Positions 24,889-34,141 of a stretch of DNA of 64,000 nt are shown in pieces. The notes under the pieces are model-generated. The model did not search any database. It saw only the letters and a program-made list of their open reading frames with translations, and was not told the origin of the DNA. Within the stretch, counting starts at the first letter, position 1, and every line of letters starts with the position of its first letter. Source of the stretch: Thalassospira sp. HF15 (GTDB lineage: Bacteria; Pseudomonadota; Alphaproteobacteria; Rhodospirillales; Thalassospiraceae); contig NZ_JAAVKI010000002.1 in assembly GCF_011806525.1 (NCBI RefSeq), positions 310,001 to 374,000 of the forward strand, in the 5' to 3' direction. The position numbers were made by a program, and so were the translations under genes.

Positions 24889-25947
24889 TCATCCTGTCAG
24901 GCCGGACCAGAGGGCAGTTGTTTCTGGATATAACCTGCAGGTGACATCGCTCAAGGAAAAGATTTGGTTTTGCGCGGAAATATCTAACCCGCTGGCCAGT
25001 CCTTCGGGCGTCAGATGTGATTGCTCGAACCCGTCTGAGCCGATCATGGTCCAATCGGCAACAGCGGGATGGAAAAAGCCCGACTGGCGATAGGCCTGTT
25101 CAATCCGCCCGATCCGTTCAAGTTCCCGAAGCCCCTGATCGAGTGCGTTCACCAGATCCTTGCTGTAGGGGGTCACGCGCGTCACGGCAAAATGACGACT
25201 ACTATCAAGGGCAATCTTATATTCCGGAATCGGCAACATCCTTGTCCCATTGACAACTAGCGCCATGTCCGGCCCCGGCTGAAACGGTGCCAACAGGAAA
25301 TCTGCCCGGTCTTCGGCAACAAATTGAACCATCAGCTCCCATGACGGGACATGAATCAAGTCGGCAAGATGAATCTTGGCCAGTGTTTGCCAATCGGGAA
25401 TCCATTGACGATTGGAAACGCCGCGCAACAACCGAAGCCCTCGAAGGTTTTTGACCTTAAGGCGTTTGGGGTTGTCGGCAAGCATGTAAAACCCTGCCTC
25501 AAACCGACCCTGCTGGATCACCGCCCTGGACGGCGCGATCTTCGCAGCCCTGTTTTCAATATCAGTTCGCCAGGTCGACGACCCGGTAAGGTCAGCTTCG
25601 CCATCGGCGAGCAATTGCAGCATCCGGGCGTAATTGCCGCCCGGAAGAAGCGTGATCTCGCCAAGCCAGCCGCCACGGCGCAAGGCCTGCTGAAGCAACA
25701 CAACCTCGACAACATCACGACGACTGTGTTTGCCATCAAACGCCGCGACATCAATCGGGTCACGGCCATCCAGAAACAAATCGTAATCCACCAGAACATC
25801 ATCGGCCACCACAACACGCAGATTGTGTTTGCCATGATCGGCATGCGACGTTGTGATATCGAAACAAAACACAATGATCACGGTTATCATGGCGCAAAGC
25901 CCGAATGCACCAGCGATCCGTTGGCCAAATTGTCGTGTGCGTCCCAT
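24889..25947 (-). CDS. periplasmic solute-binding-protein-like protein
   Basis: This 352-residue protein has an N-terminal signal or anchor helix (about 12-32, FGLCAMITVIIVFCFDI) followed by a domain resembling the type-3 solute-binding fold (LRVVVADDVLVDYDLF; LADGEADLTGSSTWRTDIENRAAKIAPSRAVI). No permease or ATPase genes lie nearby, so it may be a stand-alone sensor or ligand carrier. The ATG at 25947 has AAGGA seven bases upstream. It leads an operon with moeB and the DsrE-like gene, only nine bases away. I do not recognise a specific ligand. Confidence 0.75.
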   Translation of the reverse strand: MGRTRQFGQRIAGAFGLCAMITVIIVFCFDITTSHADHGKHNLRVVVADDVLVDYDLFLDGRDPIDVAAFDGKHSRRDVVEVVLLQQALRRGGWLGEITLLPGGNYARMLQLLADGEADLTGSSTWRTDIENRAAKIAPSRAVIQQGRFEAGFYMLADNPKRLKVKNLRGLRLLRGVSNRQWIPDWQTLAKIHLADLIHVPSWELMVQFVAEDRADFLLAPFQPGPDMALVVNGTRMLPIPEYKIALDSSRHFAVTRVTPYSKDLVNALDQGLRELERIGRIEQAYRQSGFFHPAVADWTMIGSDGFEQSHLTPEGLASGLDISAQNQIFSLSDVTCRLYPETTALWSGLTG

Positions 25948-26021
25948 AACCTGTTCCTTTCAGAACCTTTCACATTGGGACCATGGTCGCCAACATCCAG
26001 AGGCGGGCAGATCTATCGCAT

Positions 26022-26052
26022 GAAAAAAGGCCCGGTCGAAACCAGGCCTTTG
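26022..26052 (-). terminator. cysK terminator
   Basis: AAAGGCC (26026-26032) pairs with GGCCTTT (26045-26051), with an inner GGT/ACC helix and a CGAA loop. Six T follow on the minus strand. It lies 25 bases past the cysK stop. Confidence 0.8.
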
Positions 26053-26077
26053 ATCAAAAATCGGTTGGCTGTAACGC

Positions 26078-27028
26078 TTACTGCAGTCCTTCGAACAACG
26101 GCGTTGAAAGATAGCGTTCAGCAAAGCTCGGTATGATGACAACGATGCGTTTGCCTTCATTTTCGGGCTTCTGACCCAATTCGATGCCCGCTGCAACCGC
26201 TGCACCTGATGAAATACCGGTCGGCAGGCCTTCAACGCTTGCCAGTTTGCGTGCGGTGGCAAAGGCGGTTTCGTTGCCAATGGTCATCACCGTATCAATG
26301 ACATCGGTATTGAGGTTGCCCGGAATGAAACCGGCCCCAATGCCCTGAATTTTATGCGGGCCGGGCGCACCACCGGAAATGACCGGACTGTCTTCGGGCT
26401 CGACCGCAACGATCTGGATGTTCGGGTTATGCTTTTTAAGCACCTCACCAACACCGGTCAGCGTGCCGCCTGTCCCAACACCCGCGACAAAGATATCCAC
26501 CTTGCCAGCGGTATCTTTGATGATTTCCTCGGCCGTGGTGTTGCGATGAATTTCCGGGTTCGCCGGATTGTCAAACTGTTGAAGCATGACAGCGCCGTCA
26601 ATTTCCGAAACCAGTTCTTCGGCGCGTGCAACCGCACCCTTCATGCCCTTGGCCGCCGGGGTCAGATCGATCTGCGCACCCAGAAGCATCAGCATCTTGC
26701 GACGTTCAAGTGACATGCTTTCAGGCATGGTCAGGATCAGCTTGTAGCCCTTGGCAGCCGCGACAAAGGCCAGCGCAATACCGGTATTGCCCGAGGTCGG
26801 CTCAACCAGCGTCGCGCCCGGTTTGATCTTGCCGGATTTCTCGGCATTTTCGATCATCGCAAGACCGATGCGGTCCTTGACCGAGGCCAGCGGGTTAAAG
26901 AATTCAAGCTTGCCAATCAGATCGGCTTTGACACCTTCGGCCTCTGCTAGGCGCGAAAGGCGAACCAGCGGGGTCGCGCCGATCGTGTCGATAATGCTGT
27001 CGTAAATCTTGCCGCGAAACTCAGTCAT
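26078..27028 (-). CDS. cysK: cysteine synthase A (O-acetylserine sulfhydrylase)
   Basis: CysK makes cysteine from O-acetylserine and sulfide with PLP, in the cytosol. The 316-residue protein shows the PLP lysine Lys51 in ASVKDRIG, the substrate loop TSGNTG at 78-83, and the phosphate loop [13 protein letters not shown] 27028 has GAGGA four bases upstream; an upstream reading adds 13 residues. It lies downstream of an Rrf2-family regulator gene on the same strand with a 203-base gap, and a strong terminator follows. The adjacent regulator suggests CymR-like control by sulfur supply. Confidence 0.95.
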   Translation of the reverse strand: MTEFRGKIYDSIIDTIGATPLVRLSRLAEAEGVKADLIGKLEFFNPLASVKDRIGLAMIENAEKSGKIKPGATLVEPTSGNTGIALAFVAAAKGYKLILTMPESMSLERRKMLMLLGAQIDLTPAAKGMKGAVARAEELVSEIDGAVMLQQFDNPANPEIHRNTTAEEIIKDTAGKVDIFVAGVGTGGTLTGVGEVLKKHNPNIQIVAVEPEDSPVISGGAPGPHKIQGIGAGFIPGNLNTDVIDTVMTIGNETAFATARKLASVEGLPTGISSGAAVAAGIELGQKPENEGKRIVVIIPSFAERYLSTPLFEGLQ

Positions 27029-27154
27029 GTTTTCCTCGCACGTTTCTGTATTTTTGCCATCAAGCACATCTTTGATATGTATTTATCTCGCTATTTATCC
27101 GGGTCAAACGGATAGAAAGATTTTTTACATATTCTGTGCCGATCAACGTTCCAT

Positions 27155-27167
27155 AAACTTGTAGTTT
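27155..27167. promoter_or_regulatory. possible regulator site upstream of cysK
   Basis: AAACT and AGTTT form a short palindrome around TGT in the gap between the Rrf2 gene and cysK. It could be a binding site for the adjacent Rrf2 protein, but the match is short and I have no consensus for this branch. Confidence 0.2.
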
Positions 27168-27231
27168 GTCCGTCAATAGCAGCAGTTTCTTGTGCAATGA
27201 AGATACACCAAACCGCTGCACCCCGATAAGA

Positions 27232-27687
27232 TCAAATGATGAAATCCGGGGACTCTTCGATCCCGCTGCGCAGGCCTGCGTCACGCGCACGGTTGCACAG
27301 GTCTTCGACCGTGATTTTTTCAAGCTGCTTCATCATTTCGTCCTGCAATTCCCGCCAAAGGGGCCGCACGACTTCCTTGCCCAGTGGGGAACCTGCCGGA
27401 TCCTCGATCGGGTCATCGGATGTTTCCATCGACCGGATGACCGACACAATATCGGCCAGGGTGATGCGACGACGTTCACGCGCCAGTCGATATCCACCGC
27501 GCGGACCGCGCACACCCACCAGAATGTCTGCACGCACCAACTGCTGCAACGTCTGTTCAAGATAGCGTTTCGGAATGCCCTGACGCGCGGTGATATCGCG
27601 GCTCTGAACCGGCTCGCCCGCCGCGTTATAGGCAATGTCCACGACCGCCTCGATCGCAAACAGCATTTTCTTAGAAAGCTTCAGCAT
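27232..27687 (-). CDS. Rrf2 family transcriptional regulator (CymR-like)
   Basis: This is a 151-residue regulator. The winged HTH covers about 1-85 (KKMLFAIEAVVDIAYNA, then SRDITARQGIPKRYLEQTLQQL and GVRGPRGGYRLARE), followed by a dimerisation helix. IscR-type iron-sulfur ligands (three cysteines near 90-105) are absent; only one cysteine (VEDLCNRA) is seen near the C-terminus. That pattern fits CymR-type cysteine-metabolism regulators, as does the cysK gene downstream. ATG 27687 gives the normal family start; in-frame starts at 27720 and 27735 add 11-16 residues and lack better binding sites. Confidence 0.87.
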   Translation of the reverse strand: MLKLSKKMLFAIEAVVDIAYNAAGEPVQSRDITARQGIPKRYLEQTLQQLVRADILVGVRGPRGGYRLARERRRITLADIVSVIRSMETSDDPIEDPAGSPLGKEVVRPLWRELQDEMMKQLEKITVEDLCNRARDAGLRSGIEESPDFII

Positions 27688-27781
27688 CTTTTCACTCAAC
27701 TCCCCTTGCGGTTCTGCCATCCCCCCAGACGACAAAACCAGACAACGTCAAACCGGATCGGCCAGCACGCTTTGCCCAAGC

Positions 27782-28246
27782 CTATCGGGCCGGGCTGGCT
27801 GTTCCGGTCGAACCGAAACCGCCCGCACCGCGCACCGTTTCATCCAAATCCGCTACGGCATTCCAAGTCACCTGCGTCACTGGTGCGACGACCAGCTGGG
27901 CAATGCGCATGCCGCGTTCAATTTCAAAACTTACGTCACCGTGATTGATCAGGATGACTTTGATCTCGCCGCGATAATCGGCATCAATCGTGCCCGGGCT
28001 GTTAAGCACCGTGACCCCGTTCTTGGCTGCAAGGCCCGAGCGCGGGCGGACCTGTGCTTCAAAACCTGCGGGCAGGGCAATGGCAATGCCGGTCTCGACC
28101 ATGGCACGTTTGCCCGGCTCCAGAACCAGTTTCCCGTCAATCGCCGCCTGCAAGTCGACTGCGGCCGACTGTGCCGTGGCATATTCCGGCAGCGGCAAAT
28201 CTGTCCCATGGGGAAGCTGTTTCAAATCAACGCTTAAAAGCGACAT
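27782..28246 (-). CDS. dut: dUTP diphosphatase
   Basis: Dut splits dUTP to dUMP and pyrophosphate, keeping uracil out of DNA and feeding dTMP synthesis. The 154-residue trimeric-type enzyme has motif 2 PRSGLA, motif 3 [13 protein letters not shown], motif 4 [10 protein letters not shown] and C-terminal motif 5 GGFGSTG. Motif 1 reads SAAVDL, with Ala where many enzymes have Gly. It lies 86 bases after coaBC on the same strand; coaBC-dut linkage is common in bacteria. Length is normal. Confidence 0.96.
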   Translation of the reverse strand: MSLLSVDLKQLPHGTDLPLPEYATAQSAAVDLQAAIDGKLVLEPGKRAMVETGIAIALPAGFEAQVRPRSGLAAKNGVTVLNSPGTIDADYRGEIKVILINHGDVSFEIERGMRIAQLVVAPVTQVTWNAVADLDETVRGAGGFGSTGTASPAR

Positions 28247-28332
28247 CGTCTATCCTTGTCTTTTCCCGGCAGGATCATCTGCCGGTCTTGTCTTTCTGTT
28301 TGCCATCCGGGCCAAGGTCAAAGCCAAACCCG

Positions 28333-29571
28333 TCAGGAAAAATGTTTGATGATCCGTGCACTTAACGCGCGGGCAACCCCGGTTTTGCTTTGGTGTTCCC
28401 AACGCTCATCGGTGGTTTCATCATCGCCTGAAATCAGGCAAATCTCGTTTTCGTCGCCTCCAAAGGTACCGGTTGAAGGCGCCACATCATTGGCGAGTAT
28501 CCAGTCGCATCCCTTGCGCGCCCGCTTGGCCCGCGCATGGTCGATGACATTTTCAGTCTCTGCCGCAAAACCGATGACAAGACCCGGTCGCGTTGGTCCA
28601 GCCTTGCTGATGGTTGCCAGAATGTCGGGATTTTCCGAAAGCTTCAGGTCCGGGATCACCCCCGACCCATCTTTCTTGAGCTTCTGACCGGCTTCATCGG
28701 CTGTGCGCCAATCAGCCACTGCAGCGGCACAAACCGCAATATCGGCAGGAAGGGCTGCCTGCACAGCACCCAGCATTTCACGCGCGGTTTCAATCCGCAC
28801 CACCTTGACCCCCGCAGGGTCGGGCAAGCTCACCGGCCCGCTCACCAGCGTCACATCGGCACCAGCCGCGGCCAGGGCCTCGGCGATTGCGTGGCCCTGT
28901 TTGCCAGAGGATCGGTTGGCGATATAGCGTACCGGATCAATCGGCTCATATGTCGGGCCGCTGGTGACCACCGCCTTTTTACCGGCAAGCGGCTTGGGCG
29001 CGTCCTGCTGCCTAAGGAAATCCACGACACTTGCAATGATTTCGGCCGGTTCGGCCAACCGACCGGATCCAAATTCGCCACAGGCAAGGTCGCCTGAAGA
29101 CGGCCCAACGCGCAACACACCGCGGCTTTCAAGGGTTGTGATATTGGCCTGGGTTGCCGGGTGGTTCCACATTTCGACATTCATCGCTGGCGCAATCATC
29201 ACCGGCTTGTCGGTGGCGAGTAAGGCCGTGGTCGCCAGATCACCGGCCTGTCCGGTGGCCATTTTGGCCAGAATATCGGCACTTGCCGGTGCGACGAGCA
29301 CAAGATCAGCCTCGCGCGACAGGCGAATATGGCCCATTTCGGCTTCATCGGTCAGGGAAAACAGATCCTGATAGACCTTGTTTTCCGTCAGTGCGGCAAC
29401 CGAAAGCGGTGTCACAAACTCAGCCCCACCCTTGGTCAGGATGGCACGGATATTGATCCCGTGATCGCGCAACCGACGGATCACCTCCAACACCTTATAG
29501 GCGGCAATGCCGCCCGAGATGATCAGAAGGACACTTTTTCGATTTAAGTCACCCGGCACTGTGATTACCAA
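28333..29571 (-). CDS. coaBC: bifunctional phosphopantothenoylcysteine decarboxylase/phosphopantothenate-cysteine ligase
   Basis: This enzyme carries out two steps of coenzyme A synthesis. The 412-residue protein has an N-terminal FMN-dependent CoaC domain (about 10-185; LLIISGGIAAYK, APASADILAKMA, PAMNVEMW) and a C-terminal CoaB ligase domain (about 195-410; VTSGPTYEPIDPVRYIANRSSGKQG, then FAAETEN). Lengths and motifs are normal. It uses cysteine, the product of the cysK gene nearby, though that link is general. It is followed by dut on the same strand. Confidence 0.96.
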   Translation of the reverse strand: MVITVPGDLNRKSVLLIISGGIAAYKVLEVIRRLRDHGINIRAILTKGGAEFVTPLSVAALTENKVYQDLFSLTDEAEMGHIRLSREADLVLVAPASADILAKMATGQAGDLATTALLATDKPVMIAPAMNVEMWNHPATQANITTLESRGVLRVGPSSGDLACGEFGSGRLAEPAEIIASVVDFLRQQDAPKPLAGKKAVVTSGPTYEPIDPVRYIANRSSGKQGHAIAEALAAAGADVTLVSGPVSLPDPAGVKVVRIETAREMLGAVQAALPADIAVCAAAVADWRTADEAGQKLKKDGSGVIPDLKLSENPDILATISKAGPTRPGLVIGFAAETENVIDHARAKRARKGCDWILANDVAPSTGTFGGDENEICLISGDDETTDERWEHQSKTGVARALSARIIKHFS

Positions 29572-29652
29572 TTAATTACGGTTAAGAAGTGTGGTTAACC
29601 TACATTGTCCCCCAATCCGGCGCAAGAACCCAATGAAGGCGGCATCAATCTT

Positions 29653-29688
29653 TGAAAAACGCCATGCCCGAAATTCGGACATGGCGTT
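29653..29688 (-). terminator. terminator of the polysaccharide deacetylase gene
   Basis: AACGCCATG (29658-29666) pairs with CATGGCGTT (29680-29688), and an inner CCGAA/TTCGG helix extends the stem. TTTTTC follows on the minus strand. It lies about 60 bases past the deacetylase stop. Confidence 0.8.
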
Positions 29689-29750
29689 GATTCTATGTGG
29701 ATTTTAATAACAGGATTGAACTGGTCGGGTATCGGCAACCAAGCCCGTTT

Positions 29751-30986
29751 TTATGGGACGGTGTAGAGCATCCCGAACCAGTGCCAACGTGAATCCGACC
29801 CCAAGGCGGTGCAATTGATCCGCCAGCGCCCACTGGAAATCGGGGCGTCCAGCCGGATTTCAACCCGCTCGTCGCCAAGCCGTGTCATGGTCGGAGTCCC
29901 TTCGGACGGATAACAATTCATCGAAGGTGCCGGCTCTGCCAGGGTAAAGCCGAATGCTGGCGGATTACGGGTCAGGGTATAGTCAGCCGGTGTAATGTCA
30001 CTGACCACAAGTGGCAGGGAATTGGCCGCCAGATCAAAGCGATCCATGGCACCATAATGCTCGTTGAGCGCAAAGCGCGGCAGATACATGAAATCCGATG
30101 CGGTATGCATCGCACCGCTTTGCTGGCCAAAGGCCGCGCGATACCCGGCTTCCTTGACCGCCGTGATCACCTCTGCATTGGCTTCACCGTAAGGATAGGC
30201 AAAGATGTCAGGCACATAACCGAGTTCTTCCTTGAAACGCGCGGCTGAATTGGCAAGCTCTGCCTTGACGCGATCAATATCAAAATCCGGCAGATGGGCG
30301 TGGTTTTGGCTATGCCCGCCAATCGTCACATCAGCCTCAGACAATTCACGTACCATGTCCCAGGTCATGTAATTGGCATAACCCGAATCAAGCTGTTCGG
30401 TGGAGACAAATACCGTAAACGGCAGGTTGTGTTCGCGGAAAACCGGCCAGGCTTTCTCGTAGACAGAGCGATAAGCGTCATCAATCGTGATGCCAATCGT
30501 GCGATCTGGCAGCCCTTTATTCTCTGACAGGGCGCTAACGATCTGGGGCACACCTATCACGGTGTAAGAGCCGCTGGTCAGTTCTTTAACATGGGCAGTG
30601 AACTGTTCCATCGTGATGTTGGTCGAAGGATATTCCCCCTCGCCAAACCGATGATACATAAAGACCACGGCCGAGGTCGCATCCCCATCAGGCGCCACCA
30701 CTTCTGCGTCTGTGATTTGCGGAGCTACGGTTGTTGACGCTTCGGTTGCTGTCGCCTCGGCTTCATCCGTTGCCGCAGGGGCGGCTGGCGTTTCCTGAAC
30801 CACGTCCTCAGTTGCCGGGGCTTCTGCAGTGGCTTCTTGCGAAGCTGTCTGGGCAAAGCCCGCTGTCGCGACAACAGTAAGTCCAACCGCGAAAGAGACG
30901 CCGATAAGTAGGCCTTGCAAGGTGCCTGACGCTCTTGCGGGCATCAATGCAGAAAACGTGCTTTGCCCTTTGGTCTCAAGTGCCAT
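29751..30986 (-). CDS. polysaccharide deacetylase family protein (NodB domain)
   Basis: This is a 411-residue exported or membrane-anchored carbohydrate esterase 4 family protein. A hydrophobic signal or anchor helix (about 25-45) is followed by a low-complexity Ala/Thr/Glu linker (about 47-100). The NodB domain carries the catalytic TIDDAY (Asp pair), GHSQNHAH (metal histidines) and FAYPYGEAN. A C-terminal beta-rich region of about 90 residues follows, with two cysteines. Likely substrates are N- or O-acetyl groups on envelope or extracellular polysaccharide. ATG 30986 has GGAA six bases upstream; starts at 30992 and 31013 are weaker. Confidence 0.88.
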   Translation of the reverse strand: MALETKGQSTFSALMPARASGTLQGLLIGVSFAVGLTVVATAGFAQTASQEATAEAPATEDVVQETPAAPAATDEAEATATEASTTVAPQITDAEVVAPDGDATSAVVFMYHRFGEGEYPSTNITMEQFTAHVKELTSGSYTVIGVPQIVSALSENKGLPDRTIGITIDDAYRSVYEKAWPVFREHNLPFTVFVSTEQLDSGYANYMTWDMVRELSEADVTIGGHSQNHAHLPDFDIDRVKAELANSAARFKEELGYVPDIFAYPYGEANAEVITAVKEAGYRAAFGQQSGAMHTASDFMYLPRFALNEHYGAMDRFDLAANSLPLVVSDITPADYTLTRNPPAFGFTLAEPAPSMNCYPSEGTPTMTRLGDERVEIRLDAPISSGRWRINCTALGSDSRWHWFGMLYTVP

Positions 30987-31239
30987 GTTCATTTCCAGTA
31001 TCTTGCGATCCACCCACGCCGGGGCGCAACGCGTTTGCGCCCTCGGGTCACCCCCCGGTAGAGAACCCCTGTCCTGTCCAACGCACTGCGCTTTACGGGA
31101 TCATTTTGACTTCGAAAATACCAGTGAACCGATTGTTTTTCCACAGTTCATATGCGGGACGTGCCGATAGTGCATCGCATCATAAGTCTTCGCTCCCTAT
31201 ATTAGGTCATTTGACAACCACCTTAGTTAAAGAGGCCCA

Positions 31240-31821
31240 ATGCTTGATTCAGACGGACTTGACCTTCTTTTCCGCAACGGCCGTAGCCATAATGTCTGGC
31301 AGGACAAACCGGTTGATCCGGCCCTGCTCAGACAGGCGTGGGACCTGACAGTACTGGCCCCGACAAGTGCCAATTGCGAACCAATGCGCGTCACCTTCGT
31401 CACCACCGATGATGCCCGTGAACGCCTGAAACCTTGCCTGGCTCCGGGCAATGTCGAAAAGACCATGACGGCCCCGGTGACCGCGATCATCGCCCATGAC
31501 ATGGAATTTTATGAAAAATTGCCCCATCTGTTCCCGCATACCGATGCCCGGTCATGGTTTGCCGGCAAGGAAGAAGCCATCAAAACCACTGCCTTTCGCA
31601 ACGGCACCCTGCAGGCAGGCTATTTCATCCTCGCCCTTCGTGCGCTTGGCCTTGATAGCGGTGCCATGTCAGGCTTCGACAATGCCAGGGTTGATGCCGA
31701 ATTCTTTGCCAACACACCTTATAAAAGCAACTTCCTGCTCAATATCGGTTACGGCGATGGCAGCAAGCTTTTCGAACGGCAGCCACGTCTGAGCTTTGAT
31801 GAGGGTGCTGAAATCATCTGA
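31240..31821 (+). CDS. RutE-like malonic semialdehyde reductase/nitroreductase family protein
   Basis: This 193-residue FMN-dependent oxidoreductase matches the RutE/HadB branch: [15 protein letters not shown] at the N-terminus, [12 protein letters not shown] for FMN binding, [24 protein letters not shown] and MSGFDNA. RutE reduces malonic semialdehyde to 3-hydroxypropionate in uracil breakdown. No other rut genes are nearby, so the substrate may be another short aldehyde or nitro compound. AGAGG precedes the ATG. It stands alone, divergent from the deacetylase gene. Confidence 0.87.
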   Translation: MLDSDGLDLLFRNGRSHNVWQDKPVDPALLRQAWDLTVLAPTSANCEPMRVTFVTTDDARERLKPCLAPGNVEKTMTAPVTAIIAHDMEFYEKLPHLFPHTDARSWFAGKEEAIKTTAFRNGTLQAGYFILALRALGLDSGAMSGFDNARVDAEFFANTPYKSNFLLNIGYGDGSKLFERQPRLSFDEGAEII

Positions 31822-31854
31822 TCAGAACAGCAATTGCACCAAAATGATCTCGAC

Positions 31855-31883
31855 CGGCGGGCCTTTGAAACACTGGCCCGCCG
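31855..31883. other. strong hairpin without T tract after the RutE-like gene
   Basis: GGCGGGCC (31856-31863) pairs perfectly with GGCCCGCC (31875-31882). Neither side has a run of T, so it is not a typical terminator; it may protect the 3' end of the transcript. Confidence 0.35.
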
Positions 31884-31993
31884 CGTGTCGGAGTCCGATC
31901 CGTTCCCCGGATGGCACTTCTGACTGACTTGGCCAGGCGGCTGGTTTGGCATGTTTCCGACAGATATTTTCAATCGGTTCAACACCTAGAAAA

Positions 31994-32011
31994 CTGTCAT
32001 CAAACTTTTAT
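31994..32011 (+). promoter_or_regulatory. possible Pho box upstream of the PhoR-like kinase
   Basis: CTGTCAT is followed after four bases by CTTTTAT, which fits the two 7-bp direct repeats of the PhoB site (first repeat perfect, second 5 of 7). It lies about 90 bases upstream of the kinase start. Confidence 0.35.
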
Positions 32012-32100
32012 TTGATCTTTACTGGCCCATAACCATTTTAGGTCCACTTTTGATCGCATGCGTGATAAACGGCCCCATGCATTTTAAACAGGAGCGTTAA

Positions 32101-33510
32101 TTGGGTTTCCGCCAATTGATACTTACGGCTTCGGCCCTTGCCTTTCCGGTCAGCATTGTCTTCATCGTCCTTGCGTCGATGGGACAGCTTGGCGTGGGCA
32201 CGGCGATCCTGTCGGCACTCCTGTCCTTTGCTGGCGTTGCAGCGATGTTGCGCATCTACTTTGGCGATTTGCGCCGGGTGGCCCGTTACGCCACCGATCT
32301 GCGCGACCGCTATAAAGGCACCCCGCCGCAACATATTTCCTTTGCCGCCGCGTCCGAGCTTTCCTCGCTCTATACCCAGATTGCTGCGGCCTTCCGGGAT
32401 CGTATTGCCCTTCTCGAAGCGCAAACCAGCACGGATGCCGAAATCCTTGATCACCTGCCAAATCCGGTTGTGATGGTCAATCGGCACCGGGTTGTGACCG
32501 GGTTTAACCGTGCGGCCAAGGGCCTGTTTCACAATCTTGAAACCGGGCGTGACCTGACCCGGTTCATACGTGACCCGATCCTGCTTGATGCGTTTGATGA
32601 CGTCGCCAACGAACGCCAGACCATGAAGCATGCGGAATTCGTGCTGGCATCCGATGCGCACCGTCATTTTGACGTGCTGACCGCACGCCTGCCGGCCGCC
32701 ACCGGGGATCGGAACTATGTCCTGACATTTTCTGATCTGACGGAGCTTCGCAAACTCGAACAAATGCGCGCAGATTTCGCAACCGATGCCGGGCACGAGC
32801 TCCGCACACCGCTTTCGGTGCTGCTCGGCTTTATCGAAACGCTTGAAGGCCCGGCCAAGGACGATCCCGACGCGCTTAATCAGTTCCTGCCGGTGATGCG
32901 CGATCAGGCCCAGCGCATGCAGCATCTGATCGAAGATCTGTTGTCACTTGCGCGGATCGAGCTGAATGAACACACCCCGCCGTCCGAAGATTGCAATGTC
33001 GGCAAGATCATTGGCAAGGTCGCCGAAAGCCTTGCGATGAAGGCAAAGGACAAAGGCATGAACATCCGTGTCACCAGCACGCTGGACGACACGGAAATGG
33101 TTGGCGAGGAAAAGGAACTGACCCAGGTCTTTGTCAATCTGGTCGAAAACGCGATCAAATACGGTCATGCCAATACCGATGTCGAAGTCTCGATCAGTCT
33201 GGCCCAAAACCCGCCGGGTGCACTGGCCCGTTTCCGCCATGACCGCATCATGGCCGTTGCCATCCGCGATCATTCTGACGGCATCGCACGCGAACATTTG
33301 CCGCGCCTGACCGAACGTTTCTATCGTGTTGATACCGCACGATCGCGCGCGGTTGGTGGCACCGGCCTTGGCCTTGCCATCGTCAAACACCTTGTCCAAC
33401 GACACCGCGGCACGATGCAGATCGAAAGTGAACAGGGCACTGGCTCGGTCTTCACGGTCTATCTTCCCGCCAAGACCGGCGGCAATGTCCGGAAGCTACA
33501 TACGGCCTAG
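32101..33510 (+). CDS. phoR: PhoR-like sensor histidine kinase
   Basis: This 469-residue inner-membrane kinase has two N-terminal membrane helices (about 5-25 and 33-52), a linker, a PAS domain (about 112-215), and HisKA with the phosphorylated His232 in GHELRTPLS. The ATPase domain has the N box NLVENAIKYG and the G2 motif GGTGLGLAIVKH. This layout matches PhoR of the phosphate-starvation system. The start is TTG, backed by AGGAG six bases upstream. No phoB or pst genes follow, so its response regulator must be elsewhere. The family call rests on architecture; other PAS kinases are possible. Confidence 0.82.
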   Translation: MGFRQLILTASALAFPVSIVFIVLASMGQLGVGTAILSALLSFAGVAAMLRIYFGDLRRVARYATDLRDRYKGTPPQHISFAAASELSSLYTQIAAAFRDRIALLEAQTSTDAEILDHLPNPVVMVNRHRVVTGFNRAAKGLFHNLETGRDLTRFIRDPILLDAFDDVANERQTMKHAEFVLASDAHRHFDVLTARLPAATGDRNYVLTFSDLTELRKLEQMRADFATDAGHELRTPLSVLLGFIETLEGPAKDDPDALNQFLPVMRDQAQRMQHLIEDLLSLARIELNEHTPPSEDCNVGKIIGKVAESLAMKAKDKGMNIRVTSTLDDTEMVGEEKELTQVFVNLVENAIKYGHANTDVEVSISLAQNPPGALARFRHDRIMAVAIRDHSDGIAREHLPRLTERFYRVDTARSRAVGGTGLGLAIVKHLVQRHRGTMQIESEQGTGSVFTVYLPAKTGGNVRKLHTA

Positions 33511-33530
33511 CGTAAAGCAGCCATAGCGGA

Positions 33531-34010
33531 TCAAAGCGCCTTACAAAACAGGGTTTTGAACCCTTCGGCGGCTGTCAGCGAAGGTTGACGATCAATTTCT
33601 TCGAAACCGAGACGCAGATACATTCCCGCCGCTGATCCACTTTTGAGATAAATCGTTTTTATATCAAAACGTTTAGCTTCTTTGAGAATTCGATCAATCA
33701 AACTTTTTGCGACGCCTTGACCGCGATAGCGGTACAAGGTGTAAACCGCTGCAATCCAAGGCGTCTTGTCGGGCCAGTCTGTTCCATCCTGCGGCCACAA
33801 GCTTGCCATGCCGATTGGCAAACCCGTCTCCTGGTTGATTGCCAACAGAGTCAACGGCAGATCGTCCTTCTGACAGCATTGCGCAAAGTAGCCCCTGACT
33901 CTTTCGAGACTACTATCAGGCTTTTGCACGCCCCAACGCCCATATGCCCATGCAGCACAGGCATCAACGCAGTCAGGTCTGTCTGCCAGATAAACAATGT
34001 CGTAGGACAC
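33531..34010 (-). CDS. GNAT family N-acetyltransferase
   Basis: This is a 159-residue single-domain acetyltransferase. The acetyl-CoA motif is seen as AAVYTLYRYRGQGVAKSLIDRIL (about 87-109), and the C-terminal YLKSGSAAGMYLRLGFEEIDRQ is typical of the fold. Substrate is unknown. It is convergent with the PhoR-like gene, 21 bases apart, and its start lies about 70 bases from the hslU terminator. Confidence 0.82.
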   Translation of the reverse strand: MSYDIVYLADRPDCVDACAAWAYGRWGVQKPDSSLERVRGYFAQCCQKDDLPLTLLAINQETGLPIGMASLWPQDGTDWPDKTPWIAAVYTLYRYRGQGVAKSLIDRILKEAKRFDIKTIYLKSGSAAGMYLRLGFEEIDRQPSLTAAEGFKTLFCKAL

Positions 34011-34076
34011 GACAACTCCCCCAATCGATACAGTACAAAGACCTGATCATAGACCAAGTTACGACTGCTCAGAGTA

Positions 34077-34115
34077 AAAGTAAAAAAGGCCAGCACATGA
34101 ATGCTGGCCTTTTTT
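34077..34115 (-). terminator. hslVU terminator
   Basis: AGGCCAGCA (34087-34095) pairs with TGCTGGCCT (34102-34110), extended by A5/T5 on the outside. T runs on both strands make it potentially bidirectional; it closes the hslVU transcript 27 bases past the hslU stop. Confidence 0.85.
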
Positions 34116-34141
34116 CTGTATGGTCTGATCGAACGTTTCGA

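Noticed and set aside
32038-32925. Minus-strand open frame opposite the PhoR-like gene
   Set aside because: Shadow of a kinase gene with full HisKA and ATPase motifs.
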